This document shows positions 30,228 to 39,945 of a stretch of DNA of 64,000 nucleotides, in pieces. Location: NCBI GenBank assembly GCA_016717145.1, contig JADKGD010000007.1, positions 27,477 to 91,476 on the forward strand, in the 5' to 3' direction. The notes under the pieces are model-generated. The model did not search any database. It saw nothing but the letters and a program-made list of their open reading frames with translations, and had not been told where the DNA came from. Position numbers and translations under genes: made by a program. Each line of letters begins with the position of its first letter. The stretch's first letter is position 1. The DNA is from Saprospiraceae bacterium. GTDB taxonomy: Bacteria > Bacteroidota > Bacteroidia > Chitinophagales > Saprospiraceae.

Positions 30228-31061
30228 TTAATGATGCTCACTTTTAGTATGGGTCTCCTTTACGGCATGATTTTCTTTAATCATAACTGAATCCGATGAC
30301 ATAACAGATGGTATTTCTGCCTTCTTTTGAGCGTCTAATACAGCGTATGGAACATCGACTTTATTCAGCGTATTGGAGGTTTCATTGTAGACCAATTTTT
30401 TGGAATCAGCTTGCAATGACCTGATATAATGAATTACATTCCATCTTTCTTCATAAGACAGTTTATCGGAGTATCCACCCATCACATTCCTACCATACAT
30501 AACTGAATGGTAGTATCTTCCATTTGAAGAATTAATAAAAGTGTCCAACATAAAATTTGCAGGTTGAGCAGGATACTTTCCGCCATCTTCTCTAACCAAA
30601 TACCCATTACCATCTCCTTTTTCGCCATGACAGATACCACAGTTGATATTGTACAATACTTTTCCAGATTCCAGTCCGGCTTTTGTGATAGGATATGGGT
30701 TTTTAATAATTTCTGATGTAGCCCTTGTTCTTTCTTCTTCAGTATCCGAATAATAATATGGCACGCTACCATTTTGTTTATATGTTATGCCTCTTCCTTC
30801 ATGCAAAGTGCCTGCATATCCCCGGGCAATGGTACCATTGATAGGATTACGTGGCTGGACCATCGCATGAAGATCGTTTTTTGTTCCCCATCTGTTGAAA
30901 GAGTAGAAGCCATAACTATTTGCTTCATAAGCGACTGAGTGTGCCATGTCAGGCATATATTCACTTCCTGTCTGGTTTCCTTTTGCCGATTGGCAGGAAT
31001 ACATAAACATCACCATAAGTCCAATGAAAAACGCCGAAATTTGGTATTTAATATTCATCAT
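30228..31061 (-). CDS. actE: Alternative complex III subunit ActE, mono-haem cytochrome c lipoprotein
   Basis: 277 residues. Lipoprotein signal ending 'FMYSC'. 'DMAHSVAYEANSYGFYSFNRWG' is the conserved N-terminal segment. One CxxCH at 'CGICHGEKGDGNG' and a likely Met ligand in the following region ('GRNVMGGYSDKLS'). It transfers electrons within complex III towards the oxidase. The C-terminal His-rich tail may be loop. It begins 8 bp after actD on the minus strand. Confidence 0.93.
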   Translation of the reverse strand: MMNIKYQISAFFIGLMVMFMYSCQSAKGNQTGSEYMPDMAHSVAYEANSYGFYSFNRWGTKNDLHAMVQPRNPINGTIARGYAGTLHEGRGITYKQNGSVPYYYSDTEEERTRATSEIIKNPYPITKAGLESGKVLYNINCGICHGEKGDGNGYLVREDGGKYPAQPANFMLDTFINSSNGRYYHSVMYGRNVMGGYSDKLSYEERWNVIHYIRSLQADSKKLVYNETSNTLNKVDVPYAVLDAQKKAEIPSVMSSDSVMIKENHAVKETHTKSEHH

Positions 31062-31068
31062 TTTAGCC

Positions 31069-31596
31069 TTAAATCGTTTTAGAATTAACTTCAGAAGCTC
31101 CGGTTGATTTAAAAAAAGATTGCGCTTTTTCTGAACTCACTGAAGCTTTGTCAAATGCTATACAAAACTTGTCATCCGTTATTCTGTCATCTAAATATGC
31201 GTTTACAACACCTGGACCCATTCCACTGATTACATAAAAAGTAACCGTCATTCCAATAGCCGAAAACAGTACTGTTGTCTCAAAAGTAATGGGAATAAAC
31301 GCAGGAACTGACCAATATGGTTTACCACCGAAAATGATAGGCCAATCTTTTGTAAATATCCATGTCATACCAAGAAACGCTGTCAAAGTACCTATAGCTC
31401 CATAAATAAATCCTGCCTGATGCAACCTTGATTCTTCCAATTCCAGCAATGGATCCAAGCCATGTACAGGAAAAGGAGAATATACGTCATAAATATCCAG
31501 ATGATCCCGTTTGGCCGCTTTTACAGCAGTAAGTAGATCTTCTTCGTCATCATATAAGCCGAAGATTAAGTCTGTTTTAGTATTATTTTTAGCCAT
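31069..31596 (-). CDS. actD: Alternative complex III subunit ActD (DUF3341)
   Basis: 175 residues. A cytoplasmic N-terminal domain ('IFGLYDDEEDLLTAVKAAK...DVYSPFPVHGLDPLL') and two membrane helices ('GAIGTLTAFLGMTWIF' and 'FETTVLFSAIGMTVTFYVI') define DUF3341. It is the structural subunit next to ActC in the complex. It sits between actC and actE with short gaps. Confidence 0.93.
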   Translation of the reverse strand: MAKNNTKTDLIFGLYDDEEDLLTAVKAAKRDHLDIYDVYSPFPVHGLDPLLELEESRLHQAGFIYGAIGTLTAFLGMTWIFTKDWPIIFGGKPYWSVPAFIPITFETTVLFSAIGMTVTFYVISGMGPGVVNAYLDDRITDDKFCIAFDKASVSSEKAQSFFKSTGASEVNSKTI

Positions 31597-31619
31597 TTAA
31601 AAATAGATTTCTAATTTAA

Positions 31620-33035
31620 TTAATGGGTATCCAAATGATGTGGGTGAGACTTTTGAGTATGTTTAGCATCATCTCCAATGTATTGATCTCCTGCAGATTT
31701 TAAAATTGCTTTAATTTCAGCTACGGCTACGACAGGTGCAACCCTTACAAATATCAGAAAACAAGTAAAAAACAAACCAAACGTGCCTAAATAAATGCCA
31801 ATTTCAACCCAAGTCGGTGTATATAAACTCCAGCTCGACGGTAAATAGTCCCGAGCCAATGTCGTAGCAATAATAACAAATCTTTCGAACCACATACCGA
31901 TATTTACTACGATTGATAAAAAGAAAGTTAAAGTTATATTCCTTCTCCATGATTTTTTCCAGAAAAACTGTGGTGAAATCACATTACAAAACATCATACC
32001 AAAATATGCCCACCAATATGGTCCCAATGCTCTGTTAAAAAATGCAAATTGTTCATATACATATCCTGAATACCATGCAATAAATAGTTCTGTAAGATAC
32101 GCGACACCAACAATAGTACCTGTAAGCAAAATGACCTTGTTCATAGACTCCACATGTTCTACAGTGATATAGTCTTCAAGATGCAACAACTTTCTGGTAA
32201 TAAGCATCAATGTTAAAACCATAGCAAATCCGGAAAAAATAGCTCCTGCCACAAAATATGGCGGAAAAATTGTTGTATGCCATCCTGGTATCACAGAAGT
32301 CGCGAAGTCAAAACTTACAATTGTATGCACGGAAAGTACTAAAGGAGTAGACAAACCTGCGAGAACTAATGATAGAGATTCCCATCTCTGCCAATGTTTT
32401 GCTGATCCGGTCCAACCAAAAGAAAGTGTATTATAAATTTTCTTTCTAAAACCCTTGGCTCTATCTCTTACTGTCGCAAAATCAGGAACCAATCCGGTAT
32501 ACCAAAACAATAATGAAACTGTTAAATAAGTACTTATGGCAAACACATCCCAAAGCAAAGGTGAATTAAAATTAGGCCATAACGGTCCTCTGGTGTTTGG
32601 ATAAGGCATGATAAAAAAGGCCAGCCATACTCTTCCCATATGTATTATTGGAAATAATCCAGCGCATAATACGGCAAAAATTGTCATTGCTTCAGCTGCT
32701 CTGTTCACTCCTGTTCTCCATTTCTGTCTGAAAAGTAGTAATATCGCAGAAATCAAAGTACCTGCATGGCCAATACCAATCCACCAAACAAAATTAGTAA
32801 TGTCCCAAGACCAATTTATAGTTCTGTTTAAGTTCCAGGATCCGATACCGACCCAAATTGTCCACAGAATACAAAAAATACCAAAAGACAACACTGCAAC
32901 TGCCACAACAAATCCGATGACCCACTCTTTTGTTGGTGTTTTTTCGGTAGGTGAGATCAAATCCTCGGTAATCTGATGGTATGTTTTATTACCATTAATT
33001 AAGGGTTTTCTAAGTCTACTTACAACAGCACTCAT
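31620..33035 (-). CDS. actC: Alternative complex III subunit ActC (NrfD-like quinol-binding subunit)
   Basis: 471 residues, about ten helices, NrfD/PsrC family. Conserved stretches: 'NFVWWIGIGHAGTLISAILLLFRQKWRTGVNRAAEAMTIFAV' and 'SVHTIVSFDFATSVIPGWHTTIFPPYFVAGAIFSG'. It holds a menaquinol site and probably a proton path. A Lys/His-rich tail closes the protein. Part of the act operon, 38 bp from actB. Confidence 0.95.
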   Translation of the reverse strand: MSAVVSRLRKPLINGNKTYHQITEDLISPTEKTPTKEWVIGFVVAVAVLSFGIFCILWTIWVGIGSWNLNRTINWSWDITNFVWWIGIGHAGTLISAILLLFRQKWRTGVNRAAEAMTIFAVLCAGLFPIIHMGRVWLAFFIMPYPNTRGPLWPNFNSPLLWDVFAISTYLTVSLLFWYTGLVPDFATVRDRAKGFRKKIYNTLSFGWTGSAKHWQRWESLSLVLAGLSTPLVLSVHTIVSFDFATSVIPGWHTTIFPPYFVAGAIFSGFAMVLTLMLITRKLLHLEDYITVEHVESMNKVILLTGTIVGVAYLTELFIAWYSGYVYEQFAFFNRALGPYWWAYFGMMFCNVISPQFFWKKSWRRNITLTFFLSIVVNIGMWFERFVIIATTLARDYLPSSWSLYTPTWVEIGIYLGTFGLFFTCFLIFVRVAPVVAVAEIKAILKSAGDQYIGDDAKHTQKSHPHHLDTH

Positions 33036-33072
33036 TGATTATTATTTGAATGTTATTTCTGAATTAAAACGA

Positions 33073-34317
33073 TTATGCATCAAAAGTTTTATCTCTGTTA
33101 TTGACCTTCATAGTATAATTTACCGAAGGTCTAACATTTATTTCTTCTAAAGCTATATAATTTAAAGGAGATTCAAGCTTCATGCTCAAAGCACCTTCTT
33201 TATTATTCATATCTCCAAACGTGATGGCTCCGGTAGGGCAAGATGTCTGACAAGCAGTACGAACATCACTATCCTTAAGTAACCTACCCTCAGTTTTGGC
33301 AGTCAACTTACCTTCCTGTATTCTTTGAACACAAAAACTACATTTTTCAATGACGCCTCGCGATCGGACTGTAACATCAGGATTCAAAACCATACGAGTA
33401 AGGTTATCGGCCATAAATGGTGTACTTTCCTCTTGAAGTCTAGGTTGATTTGCCGGCCAAAGGTCTGCTTTAGTATAATCCAACCAATTGAATCTACGGA
33501 CTTTATACGGACAATTATTGGCACAATATCTTGTTCCAATACATCTGTTATAAGCCATTTGATTTAAGCCTTCAGAACTATGATTTGTAGCATTTACAGG
33601 ACAAACGTTTTCACATGGTGCATTATCACAATGTTGACACATCATTGGTTGGTAAATGGTGTTTGGGTTTTCTACTGCTCCGTAATAATACCTGTCGATA
33701 CGTAACCAAGGCATCTCATGGTGTCTTGATACTTCACGTTTTCCTACCACGGGAACATTATTTTCGGACATACAGGCAACAGTACAAGCGCCACATCCAA
33801 TACATGCATTCAAATCAACGTGCATGCCCCAATGGTGACCCAATGCATATTGTGCATCATATCCCCGGTAAATCTGCTGTGCATTCAAATGTTGTGCATG
33901 CTTTCTCCTTTCTTGTAAGTGCTCAACACTGTTTTTTAATTCAGCAACATTGGACGTGTATATCACAGACCTGTCAGTCAAAGCACCTTGAAAGCCTTTA
34001 ATACCGGTAAAGTAATCAAAAGACACCAATGCCGATTCATCCGCATTTAACTCTTTACCAGTTTCTTTATCTATACCTCTTACCCCGATGGTGTGATGAT
34101 ATTGAACACATGAAAAATGATCTTCTTTACCGGTTTTCTCTGAAACAGATACAGATGTATTATAATATTCAGGGCCGTTTGAACCCATTGTAAGGCAATC
34201 GTTTACGCTTACACCAACATTTGAACCAGTATAACCTGCCTGAGGTCTTCCATATCCAAGTGCAATCGAAACTGTACCGGGCATCTGACCAAATTGCTGG
34301 ATAACCGGCACCATCAT
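33073..34317 (-). CDS. actB: Alternative complex III ActB, C-terminal part with iron-sulphur domain
   Basis: 414 residues. It begins in the middle of the C-terminal beta-barrel of the molybdopterin-like domain ('QQFGQMPGTVSIALGYGR') and continues into a ferredoxin-like domain with four Cys clusters: 'CIGCGACTVAC', 'CQHCDNAPCENVC', 'CIGTRYCANNCPYKVRRFNW' and 'CSFCVQRIQEGK...CQTSCP', enough for three 4Fe-4S and one 3Fe-4S cluster. In other genomes this is one ~1000-residue protein with the part upstream. Here the ATG overlaps the preceding stop (ATGA), so it may be read by translational coupling, or the split is an error in a short A-run. Confidence 0.88.
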   Translation of the reverse strand: MMVPVIQQFGQMPGTVSIALGYGRPQAGYTGSNVGVSVNDCLTMGSNGPEYYNTSVSVSEKTGKEDHFSCVQYHHTIGVRGIDKETGKELNADESALVSFDYFTGIKGFQGALTDRSVIYTSNVAELKNSVEHLQERRKHAQHLNAQQIYRGYDAQYALGHHWGMHVDLNACIGCGACTVACMSENNVPVVGKREVSRHHEMPWLRIDRYYYGAVENPNTIYQPMMCQHCDNAPCENVCPVNATNHSSEGLNQMAYNRCIGTRYCANNCPYKVRRFNWLDYTKADLWPANQPRLQEESTPFMADNLTRMVLNPDVTVRSRGVIEKCSFCVQRIQEGKLTAKTEGRLLKDSDVRTACQTSCPTGAITFGDMNNKEGALSMKLESPLNYIALEEINVRPSVNYTMKVNNRDKTFDA

Positions 34318-36239
34318 TTTCTTTCTCCAATTGTCAATTCTACCATATCACCATCGACAAGACCTTTGAACCCTTCCATTGTCCTGACACCATCAAAATT
34401 TACAGGTACTGCAAGGTAATTACCCCAAGAGGTTCTTGTGACAGGATCGGGCATTTCCATAAGCCACGGATTTCCTGCATATTGGCCATTACCAATTTGG
34501 ATGGTTTCAAAAAACGATATTTCCAACTCGGATGATCCGGGTTTTGTAATATCTGTTCCTATTGCTACTGCAGAAAAGGAGCTTGGTCCTGAAGATGGTA
34601 TATTTACAATACCATCGTGAACTGCATTATCCCAGAACGACTGGAATGAAGCAAACTCGGATTGAGAGACAAAAGCGCCCGTTTTCCAGGACTCTTTTAG
34701 AAATTCATAATACGGTTGTTCTTTAGTCAAATCGGCAGTTGTGCTACCTGACCATATCAATAAAGACAACTCACTTTGTCTGGTTTTAAAAAGAGGTGCA
34801 ATAGTAGGTTGAATTAGGGAATAATGACCTTTTTTAGCTTCTGCATCACCCCATGATTCCAGAAAGTGACTTGTTGGGGCAATGACATCACACAATGAAG
34901 TTGTTTCATCCATTTGCATAGCAAATGAAATTTTATTTGCTACTTTTGAAAGATTTTCGGATAATTCTTTGCCATAAACTGAATCATAAACCGGATTTGC
35001 GCCGTTAACAATCAACATATCTACAGCTCCGGCTTTTATTTCATCAATCAGTGTCTTCATATCAGCGTCATTACCTTGTCTTTGCATTGATGGAACAGAT
35101 ATGTCAATCGTGGCACCATAATTACCAAGAGAGTTGTTTATGGCATTGATCATCAATTGTTCATTCAGGTTATTGGAAGCACTGACTACCAATGACTTAC
35201 CCTGAGCTTCTTTCAATTCCTTAGCAACTTTTGAAAGTGCTGATTTTGCTTTATCATTGAGACCAACTGATGATGCTCCGCCAGCGACAATTTCATTATA
35301 TAAGTGGGCAATAGCAACACCTTGTTCGGTCGGTTTTACCAATATCCTGTTGTCTGCATTTGAACCTGTCATTGACATATGGCTTTCTACCTGAATGTGT
35401 CTCGACATTTCAGCACGTGCCAGATCGGAGATTTTTCGACCTTTAGCATAGGCAGCGGCATACTCAATAGGAGATATCCATGTGCCAAGGAAATCAGCTC
35501 CGAAACTTACAATTACATCTGCTTTGTCAAAATGATATGATGGTGCAAGCCTCTGACCAAAATTAAGTGCATTGGCATCAAGCAATGCAGACGCAGATAC
35601 CTGATCATACGTTACTATTTTTGTAGATGGATATTTTGCTACAAACTCTGCCATGGCTTTTTTGGCAGTTGGGCTCAATAATGTATTGGTAACAATTCTA
35701 ATATTTTTTGAACTTGACAAAGTAGGAGAAACTATTTTATCAATTTCAATCCAATCTGTGTCTACCCAATCAGCATCCTTTTTGACTTTGGGTCCTTTAA
35801 ATCTGCTCGTATCATATAAACTCAACACGGAAGCCTGAACCCTGGCAGAAGTTCCTCCGCCAGTTATTGATGACAGGTCATTTCCTTCAATTTTAATTGG
35901 TCTTCCTTCTCTTGTTTTTACTAAAATAGGGCAATAATCCCCACCATTTACAAAAGTAGATGCATAATAATTTGCAATACCAGGAACGATTTGGTCAGGT
36001 TTGACAACGTAAGGAATCACCTTTCGTACAGGAATATCACAGCCTGCAGCTACGGTAGCAGCGCCCAAGCCAAATCCCAAAAATTTAAGAAAGTCTCTTC
36101 TGTTGCCTGCCAGATGCGCTGGCATATCAGCATACTCTATTTGTTCGTCAGCAAATTCTTTGTTTGCTGTCTCCATAAAACCTGCATCCCTAGTTAGATC
36201 TTGCTGTCCTATCCAAATATTATCTATCTGCTTTTCCAT
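34314..36239 (-). CDS. actB: Alternative complex III ActB, N-terminal molybdopterin-like part
   Basis: 641 residues. A twin-arginine signal with lipobox (NRRDFLKFLGFG ... AAGC) around residues 47-68 sends it to the periplasmic face. The body is the molybdopterin-oxidoreductase-like domain, which in ActB carries no cofactor ('DADWVDTDWIEID', 'VSFGADFLGTWISP', 'MQMDETTSLCDVIAPTSHFLESWGD'). It stops after 'DGDMVELTIGERK', within the C-terminal barrel, four bases into the start of the next frame. A one-base insertion in the AAAA run would fuse the two halves exactly as in the family. Confidence 0.9.
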   Translation of the reverse strand: MEKQIDNIWIGQQDLTRDAGFMETANKEFADEQIEYADMPAHLAGNRRDFLKFLGFGLGAATVAAGCDIPVRKVIPYVVKPDQIVPGIANYYASTFVNGGDYCPILVKTREGRPIKIEGNDLSSITGGGTSARVQASVLSLYDTSRFKGPKVKKDADWVDTDWIEIDKIVSPTLSSSKNIRIVTNTLLSPTAKKAMAEFVAKYPSTKIVTYDQVSASALLDANALNFGQRLAPSYHFDKADVIVSFGADFLGTWISPIEYAAAYAKGRKISDLARAEMSRHIQVESHMSMTGSNADNRILVKPTEQGVAIAHLYNEIVAGGASSVGLNDKAKSALSKVAKELKEAQGKSLVVSASNNLNEQLMINAINNSLGNYGATIDISVPSMQRQGNDADMKTLIDEIKAGAVDMLIVNGANPVYDSVYGKELSENLSKVANKISFAMQMDETTSLCDVIAPTSHFLESWGDAEAKKGHYSLIQPTIAPLFKTRQSELSLLIWSGSTTADLTKEQPYYEFLKESWKTGAFVSQSEFASFQSFWDNAVHDGIVNIPSSGPSSFSAVAIGTDITKPGSSELEISFFETIQIGNGQYAGNPWLMEMPDPVTRTSWGNYLAVPVNFDGVRTMEGFKGLVDGDMVELTIGERK

Positions 36240-36289
36240 GAATATATTAAGATTAATATTTTCTAAACGTTAAATTATATATACTACTA

Positions 36290-37699
36290 TTAGTAATGAC
36301 ATTTTTGACATTCCAATCCACCAATATCGGCAACAGTCACTTTTTCGCGTTTTCCAGCCGCCATTTCTTCATGATATTGGGTATAATTTGCATAATAAGG
36401 ATTGTCTTTAAATTTCACTTCTGTCTGTCTGTGACAATTGATACACCATCCCATTGATAAAGGAGACATTTGTTTTACAACTTCCATTTCCTGTACCTGA
36501 CCATGACAAGTCTGGCATGCGACTTTTCCCACCGTGACATGTTGAGCATGGTTAAAATATGCATGATCCGGAAGGTTATGAATTCTAACCCATTCAATAG
36601 GTCCAGGAATTTTTGTTTTTTGTTCGTTGGTCAAAGACTTTTTGATGTTTGCCCATTGTTCTTCAACTAAAAGCGACCCATCAGCATTTAGAGCTGCCAA
36701 TTCTTTTGCCCTGACATATTCATCACCTATCCATTTGGTATAAATTGCTTTTATTTCCTCTTCTGATTTACTGTCGTAATTTTCGATATACTTATTGGTT
36801 GTAGGGTCAAATCCGGCAGATGCAAATATTTTTGTCAATTCACCTGTACCATATTTAGAACCTACTTTGATTGCTTTGTGGCAATTCATACAAGTATTAG
36901 CGGCCGGGATGCCCGAATGTTTTGATTTTCTTGCACTGTCATGACAATACTGACAATCAATTTTATTTAAGCCGGCATGTGTAACGTGAGAAAACTTAAT
37001 TGGCTGATCCGGTTGATATCCTTCCTGACGACCCAATTCGGTTGATTTCGTCACAACTGTATGTGCGCCTAAAACTATCGCTGCGAAAGTTAAAAAAGTA
37101 ATTACCCCTTTTGAGGTAAGAATCTGGGTCAATGTTTTTTGCTCAAAATGTTCGCCTTCTTTAGCAGAGGCTATTTGATTCAGATTTGAGATGATCTTGG
37201 TTAGTAATAATGCCAAGACAACCAGTACAGCTAAAATAAGCAGGTATAAAGGCAATTTGCTTTTAACTTCAGCGGGGGCACCTCCATTATCAGCAGCAGC
37301 TACCGCAGGCTTAGCTCCATAGGTCCCATCATAAGTGCCGTTGACATATGCTAAAAGACTGCCTATTTCATCATCTGTTAGTTTAGGAAAAGCCGTCATG
37401 ATAGTCGGTTTGTACTGATTCCAAAGTTCAACGGCTCTTGGATGACCTTTTTGAATCATAGCTTGTGAATTCCTGATCCAGGCGTATAGTGCAGCGTCAT
37501 CTGCCCATCTTTCCTGAGAACCACCGAGCGCCGGACCTGTTCCTGCCTGTCGCATATCTTTTACGTGACATGCCGCACAATTGTTTTTGAAGAGAACTTT
37601 TCCTGCGTCCGGAGAAACTTCTGCTGATAAAAATCCAGCAATACACATTAAGAAAGTAATAGCTATCGACTTGATTCTTAGATGCTTGTAAATCATCAT
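36290..37699 (-). CDS. actA: Alternative complex III subunit ActA, multihaem cytochrome c
   Basis: 469 residues from ATG at 37699; a longer frame from 37771 would start inside the promoter and is rejected. A signal peptide ending 'FLSAEVS' is followed by a mono-haem cytochrome c domain ('CAACHVKD'), a membrane helix (~residues 150-175), and the multihaem domain with five more CxxCH sites (CQYCH, CMNCH, CQTCH, CINCH, CQKCH). Six haems in all. It accepts electrons from ActB and hands them to the oxidase or ActE. First gene of the 16.5-kb operon. Confidence 0.93.
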   Translation of the reverse strand: MMIYKHLRIKSIAITFLMCIAGFLSAEVSPDAGKVLFKNNCAACHVKDMRQAGTGPALGGSQERWADDAALYAWIRNSQAMIQKGHPRAVELWNQYKPTIMTAFPKLTDDEIGSLLAYVNGTYDGTYGAKPAVAAADNGGAPAEVKSKLPLYLLILAVLVVLALLLTKIISNLNQIASAKEGEHFEQKTLTQILTSKGVITFLTFAAIVLGAHTVVTKSTELGRQEGYQPDQPIKFSHVTHAGLNKIDCQYCHDSARKSKHSGIPAANTCMNCHKAIKVGSKYGTGELTKIFASAGFDPTTNKYIENYDSKSEEEIKAIYTKWIGDEYVRAKELAALNADGSLLVEEQWANIKKSLTNEQKTKIPGPIEWVRIHNLPDHAYFNHAQHVTVGKVACQTCHGQVQEMEVVKQMSPLSMGWCINCHRQTEVKFKDNPYYANYTQYHEEMAAGKREKVTVADIGGLECQKCHY

Positions 37700-37770
37700 T
37701 GGTATATCTTTATTAATCCTGAAATTATTCAGCGTAATTGTAATAAAAATGTAAAATTTTAAAACTTGCA

Positions 37771-37801
37771 CAAAAGTAAAAATCTGAAAGATTAATCACA
37801 A
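37771..37801 (-). promoter_or_regulatory. Promoter of the act-cox operon
   Basis: Minus strand TTG (37801-37799), 20-bp spacer, TACTTTTG (37778-37771). The predicted start of transcription is near 37764, giving a leader of about 65 nt before the actA ATG. Confidence 0.65.
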
Positions 37802-37892
37802 TTTTTATCATATGTTTATAATTATTTAGAAATTATCTAAATAATGGGAAGTGTTTTTAGCCCTGCTTTTTTGGTTAGATATATTCAATTAG

Positions 37893-38093
37893 TTCAATGC
37901 GCTTCGCTTAACTCAATACGCTTTGCTTAGTTCAATTCGCTTTGCTTAGTTCAATATATTTCAATTCGCTTCGCTTAGTTCAATTTGACAATGCGCTTCG
38001 CTTAACTCAATTCGCTTTGCTTAGTTCAATTCGCTTTGCTTAACTCAATTTGCTTCGCTTAGTTCAATTTGGCAATATGCTTCGCTTAGTTTA
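37893..38093. repeat. 19-bp tandem repeat array upstream of the act operon
   Basis: The decamer GCTTYGCTTA occurs nine times, starting at 37901, 37920, 37939, 37968, 37995, 38014, 38033, 38052 and 38079. Spacings are 19, 19, 29, 27, 19, 19, 19 and 27. The 19-bp unit reads TTCAATTCGCTTTGCTTAG with C/T and GTT/ACT variants. It fills the space between the thyA stop and the operon promoter. No ORF runs through it. Confidence 0.85.
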
Positions 38094-38150
38094 ATCGCTG
38101 GCCTATACATTGCTGCCGCAGGCAATTGAACTTATTGAGTCCAAAGGACT

Positions 38151-38944
38151 TTACACAGATACTTCGGCCTTTATGTGGGGATCCGGATGATAATCCAGGA
38201 GGGTAAAGTCTTCAAACGTAAAATTAAAAATAGATGTGACGTTCGGATTAATAACCATTTTAGGTAATGCTTTTGGTGTACGAGTGAGCTGAAGATTTGC
38301 CTGTTCAATGTGGTTGTTATATAAATGTACATCTCCAAAAGTATGAATAAATTCTCCGTATTTAAGTTCACAAACCTGGGCTACCATCATTGTCAATAAA
38401 GCATAAGATGCAATATTGAATGGTACTCCCAGAAAAGTATCGGCAGATCGCTGATACAATTGACAAGAAAGTTTCCCTTCAGCCACATAAAACTGGAACA
38501 AACAATGGCATGGGGTGAGCGCCATTTTGTCCAATTCCCTACATTCCAGGCATTGACGATCAATCGTCTTGAATCAGGGTTGGTTTTAATGGTTTGAATC
38601 AATAAAGAAATTTGGTCTATGGTCCCGCCATCCGGTTTTGTCCAACTTCGCCATTGTTTACCATATACCGGACCTAGATCGCCATTTGGGTTTGCCCATT
38701 CATTCCATATTCTGACGCCGTTATCATTGAGATATTTGATGTTCGTATCTCCATTCAAAAACCATAAAAGCTCATAAATAATTGATTTCAAATGCAACTT
38801 TTTTGTAGTAATCATAGGAAATCCTTCGTTCAGATCAAAACGCATCTGATAACCGAACACACTGATAGTACCGGTACCGGTCCGATCTGTTTTTTGGCTT
38901 CCGTTATCCAATATATGTCTTAGCAGGTCGTGGTATTGGCGCAT
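38151..38944 (-). pseudogene. thyA: Thymidylate synthase, one frameshift
   Basis: With one base restored the gene encodes 264 residues, the standard ThyA length. It converts dUMP to dTMP with methylenetetrahydrofolate. The N-terminal frame has 'DRTGTGTISVFGYQMRFDL', 'ELLWFLNGDTNIKYL', 'DLGPVYGKQWRSW', 'IKTNPDSRRLIVNAWNVG'. The C-terminal frame has the catalytic 'MALTPCHCLFQFYV', 'SCQLYQRSADTFLGVPFNIASYALL' and 'HLYNNHIEQ'. The break is in the CCC at 38537-38539 (a missing G on the coding strand, between NVG and ELDKM). Since thyA is normally needed for growth, a sequencing error is likely unless a thyX exists elsewhere. Confidence 0.92.
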
Positions 38945-38964
38945 TTATAAAATGAATATTTAAG

Positions 38965-38972
38965 CAAAGATA
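38965..38972 (-). promoter_or_regulatory. -7 element TATCTTTG before thyA
   Basis: Full match to TAnnTTTG on the minus strand, about 20 bp before the thyA ATG at 38944. No clear -33 box. Confidence 0.45.
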
Positions 38973-39090
38973 TTAAGATTTTTTAAATTATGTATAAAAT
39001 GAAATCGTAAGATAATTGAAAAAAACATTTAATAAAGTTATCCTATATTTCAAAATACAAAATCAAAAAACTAAAAAGCCTGTTGATGGC

Positions 39091-39882
39091 CTATTGCGCC
39101 CTCAAAACCACAATTCCCGATTGGTTCCTATTGGCATTCAGGTAGTTCACTAAAGGTAATTTGGATATCACAACCTTTTTTTCATCCTTTGAAGCGTGCA
39201 ATAAATACAATTTGTTTTCAACTTTAACTGCAATTCCTGCATGAACAAAGTCCAAGCCTGGTTTGTCCGTAGTAATAGCGATAATGTCTCCCCCATTGAT
39301 GAAATTCAATGATTTTTTTACCTTTGCCTTTGGTATAAAATTACATGAATGGTGATTTATTACATTTTCTGATGTTTTAATATCTTCGTAGTCTATTAAA
39401 GATTTAATATGGGGATACATCTTTTTGTGTTTCGATATAAAATTGATTTTTTTTATTCTTTTAATTCCCCCGATTTTCAGAGTGATATCTTTTATCAGAC
39501 CTTGCTTCTGGTTCTGTATGATCCATTCACTAAAGTAGTGCAACCTGGAGCCATAGCCTGCTATCACACCATTCCTATATCTAAGTTGCTGCAAATAAAA
39601 CTCAAAAGAGTGATTTCCCTTTACCTGAGAAAGGGACATTGCCAGCACGTACTCAACAAAGGTGATACAATCAAACCTATCCTTAAAAAAGGTAAGGCTT
39701 TCTTCATCTCCAATATCCAGTGTATTTGCTTCAAAATTACTTCCCAATAAGTTTTTACCATGCTCAATAATGCAATCAGCCATGGCAGATTCATCATTTT
39801 GTTCAATAAAACGCTGGCTGTATATTTCATTTCTGCAACATAGTCCGATTAAAAAAAATATATGTATCAATAGTAACTTCAT
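39091..39882 (-). CDS. DUF1460 family exported amidase-like protein
   Basis: 263 residues. A signal peptide (hydrophobic to residue ~20, 'LCCRNEIYSQ') precedes a DUF1460 domain. Key features: 'RFDCITFVEYVLAMSLS' (the Cys of the NlpC/P60-like site), 'YRNGVIAGYGSRLHYFSEW' and 'GLDFVHAGIAV' with the catalytic His. DUF1460 enzymes include N-acetylmuramoyl-L-alanine amidases acting on muropeptides in Bacteroidota. Periplasmic or lipid-anchored action is expected. Divergent from the M20D gene. Confidence 0.87.
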   Translation of the reverse strand: MKLLLIHIFFLIGLCCRNEIYSQRFIEQNDESAMADCIIEHGKNLLGSNFEANTLDIGDEESLTFFKDRFDCITFVEYVLAMSLSQVKGNHSFEFYLQQLRYRNGVIAGYGSRLHYFSEWIIQNQKQGLIKDITLKIGGIKRIKKINFISKHKKMYPHIKSLIDYEDIKTSENVINHHSCNFIPKAKVKKSLNFINGGDIIAITTDKPGLDFVHAGIAVKVENKLYLLHASKDEKKVVISKLPLVNYLNANRNQSGIVVLRAQ

Positions 39883-39945
39883 TTTTAAATAATCTTATAC
39901 CTTGTCACATGAAAATACAAATTTAACTTTTCAAATCAACAATAC
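39883..39945. promoter_or_regulatory. Divergent promoter region
   Basis: The 63-bp gap between divergent genes contains TAAATTTG on the minus strand (39925-39918) and TAACTTTT on the plus strand (39924-39931), one base from the consensus. The two would overlap, so the genes may compete for polymerase. Confidence 0.35.

Noticed and set aside
27266..37699. Treating the act-cox cluster as a novel system
   Set aside because: The gene order actA-F followed by cox genes is a known arrangement in Bacteroidota; only the CoxB-OmpA fusion and the insertions stand out.
37700..37771. N-terminal extension of ActA from 37771
   Set aside because: It would begin inside the promoter and adds 24 residues before a proper signal peptide that starts at 37699.
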